DNA of 64,000 nt, taken from positions 14,917,501 to 14,981,500 of the forward strand of contig SSBO01000012.1 of NCBI GenBank assembly GCA_005281725.1. Direction: 5' to 3'. Source of the stretch: Wuchereria bancrofti. Taxonomy: Eukaryota > Nematoda > Chromadorea > Rhabditida > Onchocercidae. The stretch's first letter is position 1. Each line of letters starts with the position of its first letter. The position numbers were made by a program, and so were the translations under genes. This document shows positions 54,182-64,000 of this stretch, in pieces. The notes beneath the pieces are model-generated. The model was not told where the DNA came from and made no database searches. It saw nothing but the letters and a program-made list of their open reading frames with translations.

Positions 54182-55827
54182 CATTTGAATGAATTGCTGC
54201 TATCATTTTCGACATTGCAAAAGTATTAGACTGAATTAGGTTTTGTTGGTCAATCATTAAAAATATTGGGCATTTGTTTGAGAGGGAGAGGAGTTCCTCT
54301 CGGGGAATGTATTGTAATCGAGGAGAGCATCCTGTCAACAAAGGATCACTTCGTAATATGTTTTTTTTGGATGGTTCCGCCGTCTTCCAAGCTCTTTCAT
54401 TAGTGTGTTACAGAAGATAAAGAAGGATAATGGTATGTGTTAATAGAATGGAATGAATGATGAAAGTGAATAATTGGAGTGTAATGGTCAGATATTGTAA
54501 GCCGATGATCAGTTCAAATAAAGCGAAGTGACATTCTTCGAGAGTTAATGTTCATCGATAATACTCTCCAAGCAAGGATGAATAGTAATTTAGAAGTTGA
54601 ATTAAATATCAAAGGCCCGTTATCTTTTCCCAGCTTTGTTTATTTGTTTACATCCTTCCCTTTGTCTCTGCTTCTCTCCCTAGGATTGTGTCCTCTGTCT
54701 CTTCTCCCGACTAATAACGTCCCAATGGTAGCTTCAACAATACAATGAAGCACTGACTGTCACCAGTATTTTCAGTGGATGGTGGGAAATTATTCACATC
54801 GGTCACTCAGCGGTGCTTTACTGACGGTATTCATTCCTCAATCAACTGATAACGATTCACTGCAGTAAGGACTGGGATGAATATCTGGCACTTGATCACT
54901 TCATCAATTTTAATCAAGGACAGAGGGCGAATAGACGGAAGACAGACACGCCAAAGCACATAGCAATATTATGTAAATATGACAACGGTTGAAAAGACAG
55001 ACAGACGGACAAACACATACATACACACACACATACAAACAATGATTGGAAGAGGAGATTTCACCAAAACTGGCTTGTTTAACGGTGTGGAGAAAAGGGG
55101 CAGCTGGCTACAGGGATGCTCGGGTAGATGGTGGAGTGCCGCAAGTGCATGCATGTGTCCGCATCTGTACGTTAATGCATGCGTCGACATGTCATACGAC
55201 GGAGAGGACATCGGATGTAGACATTATTACTACAGAGATACAAGTGGTAGTGTCTACCTGTCAGTGATCGGTGCTCTTTTGCCTTGGATATAAAACGTCC
55301 TGTCGAATTTTAAATTTCATTTGTGGTGGTGGTGGGGACACCACTTTCCATCAATTTATTTATACATAGGCCAGAATAGCTACATTGATGGCGCAAATAT
55401 TCTGACTGCTATTTACTGAAAGCTGCTTTTTCGGACATGAGTCACACTCTTCATTTTCTTATTCCATTTCAGTTATTTAAGAAGTTATAGGATGTACCGA
55501 CAGTTATTTTGGAAATGAATTGAGAAAATTTTTTTTTGCATTTACTGTAGCGGTTAAATGTAATATAATAACTGCATAGTCGTCCAACCTATTCATCTTT
55601 TATTCATGAATCAGCCTTTTTTCTTCTCTGAAGGTCACCATTGAGAGTGTGATCGGTCACTTTACCAATATTCTGAAATTTCATGCAGGTCATAAATTCG
55701 AAATAAGATCACGACAAAGTGTAAAAATTCGGTCATTTCCTGATCCTATTATTTCGACAGTGTTTCGTGATTCGCTGTACGATAAGATATAATTATCATA
55801 ATTGTTTATTTGTAGGCATTTACTGAC

Positions 55828-58800
55828 ATGTACGATGAGAACAGCAACGCAGCAGCAGCAGCAAGCAGTACTTCTTCAACGGGTCTTATGTCGCAGTTGC
55901 TTAATGTTAAAGATTCCAGATGGTTACAGTTGGAGGTAAATTTCACTTTACTCATTATCCTAATAACTTTTAATTAAGTTAATTTCAGACATTCACAGGT
56001 TCTTAGTGTTAATATTTATTGGGTAAGGATCAATTCATACTGTGGTAAATCGATCATATTTCTTTTAAAAAGCACATCACGACCCTTTGAATCTACGAAT
56101 AATATATTCTACTTATAAGCAGAAAGAATTCCCTAAAGTGTACAATCTTTTTGGTATATCATTTGTTTAACTTTCCTTCCCCACTTCCGTTGTATATCTC
56201 TATTTTTATATATTCCAAAACATATAATTTCTTCAGTGTAAGGGTTTTTAACGCATTTTTCATTTTGACTTCGTGGATTGGGAGCGTCAGCAGTTTCTTG
56301 TTCCAGTTGAACTGTTTTTGTAGTCGTTTTTTAAAAGTTTTATAAGAAGATTAATAAGTTTAGCTAGTTGTATGCTCTTTCGAAAAACAAAAAAAAGAAC
56401 AAAACGAGAAAAAATTTCTACTTGGAGAGCAAGTAAGTGGATTTATAGTACCACAAGTAAATTTGTGATATCACATAAATTTAAAAAAGTTGTCTTTAAT
56501 GGAAGATTTAAAAAGTGAAGCAAGAAAAGTCGCAGATACTTGAATTCTAGGTATGTCGCGAATTTCAAAGAGGTCAGTGTTCGAGATCAGATATTGAATG
56601 TAAATTTGCACACCCACCTCCACATGTTGATGTACAGAATGGCCGTGTTACTGCTTGTTATGATTCCATTAAGGTTTATCTTTCTTTTCTTACTTCCTCT
56701 ATTTTTCTAGAATTTATCTTTCGTTATTTGTTCACTCGGTAATAATAAGCATTTACCATCTATTTAACAAAACAAAAGGGCAATTGGATGATGATGATAA
56801 CAATGATCGAAGCCAACTGCATTAATCCTGTAGTAGTAGAATGCTAGGAAATTTCAAAAATTTAAAAATTAATTTGCTCTGGCTACTTAATTTTGTCCGT
56901 GAAGATTTTTCTGCTGTTTAGTTTGCTCAGTATGGTTTTTAAGTGCAAACGTAGGATTTTCATATTTTTGTCAATTATTTTATCACTTTATCTATAGAAA
57001 TGTTATTGGAATGAATTCTACTAAGCTAGAAATAAATTATTTTCACTCTAACAAACTAGTTTGTTTTTCTTTTGTTTGTGGTTTTGTGAGCTAAAGCCTT
57101 GACGTCTAGCCTGTAGTTCGGAGAACACTGCAATGATTTTCCTTAGTACCCTTTTTTGGCTACCAAGTCTACTAATTGTTCCATCCAAAAAAGTTTTCTA
57201 TCGTCTGTGAGAAAAAAATAGGATACGACACATATATATAACAACACATTATTGATAGGTCTAAATTTTAAAATATATTATCAGTCAACATAGCATAATA
57301 ATGAAAAATGCAGAAGAGTTATTTGAGATATTTAATAAAATGGGATATATTTTCTGTGTTTGCAAATGAAATTTCCTTTTCTTCATCTAAGACTTTCACA
57401 TATTTATTAATAAAATAGATGAATACACTTCTCACTTAATAATCGTTCAAATAGGAATTCAAGTAAATTCATGATAAATTAGTTTACTACTGACATTATG
57501 TGTAGGAGTTGATTCTGTTATGCATTATTGATAATACGAATGCACCCTGGAACTTGCTTATTGTATCTATGTAACAAGAAAAATGTACGTCTTCCGGGCG
57601 TTTTCTAGCATCACACGTAAAATATCATAACGGTTAATTATGAGGTTCTCACGAAGTACCTGAAATAAGAAATAAGATTTGGGAGAATGTGGAACTCATT
57701 ATGAATCAACGTTACTATGCATATAATCACGTCTAACTAATTTATTGCTTCGAATATCACTTTGTTGTAGGGTCGATGCACTCGGGAAAACCCAAAATGC
57801 AAATACTTGCATCCGCCACAACATCTGAAGGATCAGTTACTGATAAATGGTCGAAATAATCTGGCTCTCAAAAATTTGATTTGTACACAGTTGAATCAGA
57901 ATGCAGCAGCAGCAGCAGCAGCAGCTCCTGCTGCACTTTCAACAATGAATCCATTAGCGCAATTGGTCGTCAGTGGTCAGGCTAGTCCCGCAACACTCAA
58001 CGATCAACTTCTCATCGTTCAGCAACAGCAGCAGCAAGCTGCCGCTGCAGCTGCTGCACAAGCTGCAACTTTAGTTCCAGCTGCACTTCCTTATCAGTAT
58101 TATCAGGGTATCACCACCATGTATCCAACACTTGTGCCTGTTCCAAGCAATGATGCTGCAGCTGCTTATCAAGCGGTTAGTACTTTTTTATTTCTCTTAA
58201 TTTTTTTATGAATGAAGAGTAAGCAAAGGTAAGTCTCACATTCACATTAATTAATGCATAACAAATGTTATTTCTGTCCTGATGATATTTGTCTTGAATT
58301 CTCAAGAACTTCGGTTGAGAACGAATACAAAGAAGCTACCACAATGATCTATGCTTTCTGGGAATTTGCAGTCCCTGGAAGTGGCAGAACTTTCAAGGAG
58401 CATGATTTCAAGAATACGACCGACACTTGTATGCACATTAACTACATACGCAACAATAAGTAGTAATTTGATAGTTAGTAATGTGTTTCACTTCATCTAA
58501 TGATAATATATACCCTGATAAAAGCTACTATTAACTTCTTTTTGTCTTATTCTTTCATGCCTTGCAACGACAGGGACATGAGATAAAATAACATTGTTTA
58601 AAAATGAGATTTAAAAATGAAATAAAATAACATTGTGTGATAGATATAAATCATAGTCTAATTTAAGTTCAAATTGGTAAAAGTTAAGTAACACGCATGC
58701 GTTCGTACTTCCTTGAGATTACCGGGGTGACTGGAATTAACGCGTGCGTGCAAGTGTCGGAATGTTTCTCATATTTGTCAACCTTTTTTATACTCCTCGA

Positions 58801-61800
58801 ATCTTCCGCCCCTTCCCTTCTATTCTCTCTATTGCCAAAAAGTTGAAAATACATATCTCAAATCAGGATTATACGTTTACTGCCTCGCTTCTGTGTACTG
58901 TGAGCTCGACCAAAAACGTTGTGTTTTTTCCCTCAAAATAATCTTTTTATTTTTGCGTGTCAGTTTTTCTTTATTTTCTGTTGCTTCTAAGCTCTCTATT
59001 ACATGTCGCTGCTACTATTTATTATGTAGAATTGGCCATTATTACTGATCATCCATTTTTTGCCATGAAAATGTGTAAATTTCACGTGAAATGAATGCGT
59101 TCTTTTTTTTTGAAGCAAAATGCTTATATGATATATTCGAAAGAAACTGCTTGAAGCATGACTCATTTCTTTACGTCCATTCATTCATCCATCTAAACCA
59201 CCTGATAATAATAACTTGAACCGAATTGCCAGCTGCAGAAGCGTCCTGGAATGATACGAAGTAACATTACTTAGGATTTCTGTTTTAAATGTACAGAAAT
59301 ATAAGATTGCATTAATTGTGGCAGTATTAGGGCAGTTACACGGATTTTACAGTATTGAAACTACGTCTTCTAACGAGAAGTCATCAATAAATGTTACGAT
59401 GATATATGCAAAAAAAGATCTCAACAGTATTAGCTCCATCACTTTACAGTCTCATCTGAGTTAGCTAAATAGAATTGAAGATGAAGGTAAATTACGCATT
59501 TTAAGAAGTAACAAAAAGTTTTGAAGCAAAATGAGAACTGCAGTATTGGCGTAGTTTACTATTTATGTTGGAAATTCGGGTAATGCTCTCGCTTACATTT
59601 CGTTGATGCTACTCTTTCCGAATTCATCCGTACTACTACTGTTACTTTTAATTAAATTAATCAACGTCTCTGATCGATCTATCACATGTACAGGGAAACG
59701 TTGAAGCTAACGTAACATATCCAAATCTCCGATCAAATCAATCATTTAAACACCAATGATGATAGTGTTTTAAATATTTGTCATCATCATGCCTACCTTG
59801 TTAGAGATAGTGATGTGATTATCGATCGAATTTATCAGGAGAAATTTGATTGCAGTTTGCTGTTCAGTATTTTCACTTTGGATGATTAAATTTCTCATCT
59901 GCCTGTTGTAATGGGGAGTATACACGAATTCTCCTCATCCTTCTCTTTAGTCACTTTACCTGTAACAAATGACGTACGTGAAGTATGTCTTATCTTGTTA
60001 TTACTTTTTTCAATCGTTATCTATGAAACATAATAACTTTTAAGGAAACAATTAAAAGAAATGTACTATGCACGCAGAACTGTTTTTGATGTGGAAATTT
60101 TTTTTTTTGTGTGGTGGCTTCTTAAAATATGTGTGAGTGTGCGTGCGTGGGTATGCGTGAATGTGTACGTGTGTGTATGATTATTGCATGGCTTAATGCG
60201 GCTGTTTATCATCCATTGCGAATATTTCCCTTCCAGCAAGTTCAAGCCCAGCTGATGGCGCTTCAAAATCTTGCTGCTATGTCGCAAGCAGCTACGGCTG
60301 CTGCAACCACTACCACGTTACCACCACAGTTGGCTCCAGCTACCGCAACATTACCACCATCGTTAGCTGCGGCTGCTGCTGCTGCGGCAGCGGCGGCTGC
60401 AGCTGGATCGAGCGGAACCGCTACTACAGGAACAACGCTACAGAATAGTCGAAAACGTGCCTTGGAAGAGGAACAAGCTGCTGCGGCCGCCGCTGCTGGG
60501 CCATCAACATCACAACAGTTCGATCAGAATTCCTTTCTCCTAGCTGCTGCTGCTGCGGTACCAATTTTCCGTTTGTTTCTTTCTTTCACACACACACACG
60601 CATCCTTTTTTTTTTCAGAATGTTGGCCCAAAGAAATCATACCTTTTCAACCGTTCCCCGGTACTGACGGTACCAATTTTCATTTAAAATGCATTGGTAC
60701 CTTCCTTTTAGTTTTTTTCCGTTTTTTTTTTTCGTTTTTACACCTTAATTTTGTTTTTGTTTAAATTTAACTTAAAATTTCATTTAATTTAAATTTACTT
60801 GATGTCTTCATTCGTTAATTCTAGAGTTCCTTCCTTGTTTTTTTTCTCGCCTTCTCACACGATACTTTGTTATATGTTGTGTGCCTTTAAAGCATGAAAA
60901 GCTACCAAGGAAGAGAACTTTATGCTCCGCCACCGTCAAACTGCTTCGTTTTTTTCAAGCTAACTTTTTGTCTTTTTTTTTAATTATTATTCGAAGCCAT
61001 TTCATTTCCCAACGCATTACTAACTTTAGTATAAAAAACGCATGTTTGGTTCCAGGCAGGTGCTGTCCCATGTAAACGTCCAGCTGCTGAAAAAGGTGGT
61101 GTACCAGTGTATACAAATGGTGCTACAGCCCAACTTGCTGCTGCGGCTCATGTACCACAAGCTACTTTCAATCCATATTTGATTCCCGGTATCGGCTACA
61201 TGCCAACTGTGTCATGTAAGTATACTCTTCTTCTTTTTTTTTAACCGTAAAAGATCAGTTTTCCGGTGTCTGATGATCGAGATGATTAGAAATGATACGG
61301 TTCTGGTGATATAGTATGGTCGCACATGGGAACGATCGCTCTTTTCGTATTGCTGATTAGTAATTTTGTACCGTTCAATTTAAATATTAGTTTTTTTATT
61401 GTTGTTCGAATGATTTGACGACATTTAGCGAACACATAGAGTATGCCTCAACGTTTTTTTCGATACTAATGCTCATGTGTCAAGTTTGGTCGTTACAAAT
61501 TGGCAAAAATTATCTGAATTGAGCGATAACACCCTATAATGTATTCCTAATTTTTGTTTCACTGTCACAAATGGGATGAAAAGCTTATGCTTCATTCGAA
61601 ATTCAACACCTATTCCTTAGATGCACTCTACTGCACAAAATGGTTTGTCGCTGCTTCACTTTTCTCCCAACTTATTGCTACAGTGATTAAAATGATGTAA
61701 TGATAAACTTTGCCTTTTCTAACAATTATTTCATCCACATTTTTTCCTATACAACGAAAATATTATTCATTTCACCACTTGATTTCTAAAAATCTCATCT

Positions 61801-62300
61801 TTCTCTAAAAGATACATTATGATTTCATTGTATTCTAAGATTTGTCATGGAACATAAATGATAATGTTTCATTCAGAATGTCTAGCATAAATAGAAATAT
61901 CCTTTTGACCAGAAAAGAAATTAATTATTTGTTATTCTCTTATGTCTGCTCATTATTTGTCCATTAACTAAGCCTTTTAGCAGGATTAGTCAATGAAAAT
62001 GATATAATTTGATATATTAAGCATATAAGGAAATCTTTTTTATACCCAACATAAGCACGGTGAAAGGGATAGGTAATTAAAGAAACAGCAATCAAAAAAG
62101 GTTTTTATATCGGAACTCCCTGCAGTGAAAACCGTTGTATTTTCTTGAGAGTACTAGTACTAAAAAATTGATGCCAAAATTGATCAATTTTCTTTTAAAA
62201 TTAAAGAAAAATTACGCATGCCGCTATCGCTGCTTCAAGCCAAAATGCTAATATTTTGCTTTACTTTTCAGTTAGTGGCCAGATTCCTCCACGTTTCTAA
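55828..62300 (+). CDS. mbl-1: Muscleblind-like RNA-binding splicing regulator
   Basis: Nuclear/cytoplasmic CCCH zinc-finger protein that binds YGCY RNA motifs and controls alternative splicing and mRNA localisation. Exons: 55816-55935 (ATG at 55828), 56551-56673, 57771-58175, 60237-60557, 61056-61215 and 62272-62300, with matching phases; about 381 residues. The start reads MYDENSN, then [11 protein letters not shown]. Finger 1 is [20 protein letters not shown] (C-X7-C-X6-C-X3-H). Finger 2 starts CYDSIK at the end of exon 2 and continues [20 protein letters not shown] in exon 3. Then come [14 protein letters not shown] and alanine/glutamine-rich linkers. Exon 4 holds [15 protein letters not shown] and [10 protein letters not shown]. 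Exon 5 holds [15 protein letters not shown] and ends YMPTVS. The last exon gives FSGQIPPRF and TAA. No frame breaks were seen, unlike LYST. The start exon follows an acceptor, so 5' UTR exons lie upstream. The short last exon is the least certain part. Confidence 0.95.
57900..58070 (+). repeat. CAG/GCA triplet runs in muscleblind exon 3
   Basis: The run GCAGCAGCAGCAGCAGCAGC near 57900-57930 encodes eight alanines, and cagcaacagcagcagcaa near 58020 encodes six glutamines followed by seven alanines. The same triplet is read in different frames. Together with exon 4 these make the linkers unusually homopolymeric. Confidence 0.85.
60366..60409 (+). repeat. GCN run encoding 13 alanines in muscleblind exon 4
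   Basis: Mixed GCT/GCG/GCA codons rather than one pure repeat, so the alanine tract seems maintained at protein level. A second tract of seven alanines (about 60475-60497) and a final tract of five (60543-60557) follow in the same exon. Confidence 0.85.
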
Positions 62301-62427
62301 TGGTATCACAAAAAAAAGTTACACTATCCAATACTACCACTCAAAAACCACCCTATTACTATTGCTATTATTATTGTACTGTTATTATTATCATTATTCC
62401 TACTATTACTATTACTGTCATAGAAAT

Positions 62428-62468
62428 CAACAACAACAACAACAACACCACCAACAACAACAACAACA
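62428..62468. repeat. CAA-type microsatellite
   Basis: caacaacaacaacaacaac interrupted by caccac, just after the muscleblind stop codon. Confidence 0.9.
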
Positions 62469-62750
62469 AATCTCTTTCATGTCATATAAGTATCTCTCGT
62501 TACCCGCGCGGTTTGTGCTGCATTCTGTGATCCTTTTTGATGACGGTGATGTTCAAACGTATTTAGTGTTGTTTTTCCTCTCATTTTTTATTTTTGCTTT
62601 TTTTTTTAAAAAAAATTCCTTTTCTGATGATTTTTTTTTCAAATGGTCATTCTTTCCTGTTTCGATGTTTTTATTATGTGCATATGTGTGCGTGTGTGTC
62701 TGCGTGACTGTGTTTGTATGTGTATACGCGTGTATATCTCTATGTATGTA

Positions 62751-62772
62751 TGTGTGTGTGTGTGTGAGTGTG

Positions 62773-62803
<31 letters not shown>
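62751..62803. repeat. TG microsatellite
   Basis: Runs of tg with gagtg interruptions. On the opposite strand it reads as CA repeat. Confidence 0.9.
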
Positions 62804-63715
62804 AGTTAAGAAGAATTTGTACTTCACCTTAACAAGCATAGTGACAGGCGGCTTTTTTTTTCGCTCCACTTCACATTCCAATTTTTTTGCTATGAATGAA
62901 CGAAATTTCAGGAATTTGAAATTAATTTTGAGTTAGCCATGCCAATACAGCAACAACAGCAGCTCGGCCAAAGTCGTTCCTCATTTTGGGAGTAGTGCTT
63001 GAAAATCAAAAATACTTGAAAAAGGTAAAATAATAGAATACATTTAGTCATAAAATATGATTTTGTTTAATCCTTCTCTCCTACTCTGCTCTTTCCAGAT
63101 ATGCTTTGTTGCTTTGGGCAATGTGCTTTAACCATAAAGTGAGGGTAGACTTTTATGCCACTTCTTAAATTAACAAATTTTTTAAAGAAATTAACTAACG
63201 GCAAGTTTAGTCTAGCAGCGGTACTAGCGATTTTTGCACTTTTTTTTTCTTGGATGCTTTGATTTTTATTTTTTATTTTTGCCAGTTTCCCTTTTTAAAA
63301 ATTCGTTTACTGCAGCTTTCGACAATTTTTTCGGTCTTGCATAACAGTTCTAACTGCTAAATATTGTAGAAACTGCTTAAAATTTTATACTCTAAAAACT
63401 CTAAAAAGTAACATGGCAGAATGTATAAATAGTCGGAATTTTGTTTTATAGTTCTAAAAATTTTTTTATTCGGATTCAGTTAGAAATTTTTGACTTTTTG
63501 AAAATAACTCAATTGGTAGATACATACTAGTTTAGAATAGAGCTAGTAATTAGGTTAAACTTTATGATTGGACATTATATGATAATATGGAAAACTATAT
63601 AATTAGATATCAAGAAAATATGCAGTATAATAATTCATATCCTAGGAGTGGTTTAAAGCACATTATTAGGGAACAGAGAGCGCTGTTGGAAAGCGGAGTT
63701 TTTTAAGAGAGGAAG

Positions 63716-63757
63716 AGAAAGAGAGAGACTGAGAGAGAGAGAGAGAGAGAGGGAGAG
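63716..63757. repeat. GA microsatellite
   Basis: gaga runs with few interruptions near the right edge of the window. Confidence 0.88.
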
Positions 63758-64000
63758 AGGTCTGTCAGGAATCTTAAAAAAAGTACCGTCTAAAGCTTGC
63801 TTGCTATTTTTATACGAAAAAAATTTGATATTTTGTTATATTGTCAAAATATGTTAAAATTTCGATTTCGAAAAAGAAATGTGCGAAATTCAACCAAGTA
63901 TTCTTTGCGTACACTATACTAACGAGTCATTCGGCGCAATTTCAACTTTAAAATTTTATCTGAGAATGATAATATGGTATTTTAAAAGTTGAGGATCTTT

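Larger units (their letters stand above)
50655..55815. other. Non-coding stretch upstream of muscleblind
   Basis: No recognised coding sequence. Holds a diverged ~60-bp repeat around the N at 52309, a perfect hairpin (54142-54181) and an ACAC-rich patch (about 55013-55041). Likely upstream or first-intron DNA of mbl-1. Confidence 0.5.
62301..64000. other. Muscleblind 3' flank/UTR with dense microsatellites
   Basis: Contains ATT/ACT-rich and CAA-rich runs (about 62335-62468), T-rich tracts, a TG run (62751-62803) and a GA run (about 63716-63757). Open frames of 60-195 codons here are products of these simple repeats. A possible alternative last exon lies near 62935-63025 (see findings). Confidence 0.6.

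Noticed and set aside
62218..62805. 195-codon plus frame near the muscleblind end
   Set aside because: Composed of translated simple repeats (Y/Q/V/C runs) and crosses the true muscleblind stop in another frame.

Overview
This is eukaryotic, intron-rich, AT-rich DNA with nematode-like gene structure: short coding exons, acceptors of the ttttcag type, small to medium introns, and no operon-like bacterial layout. The best-matched genes are homologues of the nematode nuclear receptor fax-1 (NR2E3/PNR class), the BEACH protein LYST (lyst-1), the GPI-anchor enzyme subunit PIG-C, and the splicing regulator muscleblind (mbl-1). As far as I recall, fax-1, lyst-1 and mbl-1 are X-linked in Caenorhabditis elegans, so this may be a piece of an ancestral nematode X-type block. 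A parasitic (spirurid/filarial-type) nematode is my inference from base composition and gene structure, not proven.

Layout. 1-2483 (+): the 3' half of a fax-1/NR2E3-like receptor (ligand-binding domain in four exons). 2484-6000: AT-rich tail-to-tail spacer that includes one exactly duplicated assembly overlap. About 6.1-30.9 kb (-): a large LYST-like gene with many exons. The upstream, repeat-rich half has mostly open exons with good splice sites. The PH-BEACH-WD40 end carries several frameshifts and an internal loss, so it looks decayed or badly assembled. 31.4-40.2 kb (+): two diverged tandem copies of a PIG-C locus separated by one N. The first is broken and the second is intact. 40.2-55.8 kb: a long gene-poor stretch upstream of muscleblind with only two weak candidate exons, microsatellites and one perfect hairpin. 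55.8-62.3 kb (+): muscleblind with two CCCH zinc fingers and long alanine/glutamine tracts. 62.3-64.0 kb: 3' UTR or flank, rich in microsatellites.

Assembly quality matters here. At four N positions (4409, 8649, 12585, 17654-17657) the sequence before the gap is repeated exactly after it (1383, 1707, 1635 and 155 bp), as expected for overlapping contigs that were not merged. So several LYST exons, including the PH and BEACH exons, appear twice. At 35661 the flanking 4.3 and 4.5 kb blocks are diverged rather than identical (the PIG-C copies). The first 54 bases of the window are identical to part of a LYST exon and are fused into the fax-1 reading frame.

The genes do not form a pathway: a neuronal identity transcription factor, a lysosome/membrane-trafficking protein, an ER GPI-anchor enzyme subunit and an RNA-processing factor. 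I found no convincing new system. The most notable points are the decayed LYST 3' end, the live/dead PIG-C pair and the fax-1/LYST junction at the window start.
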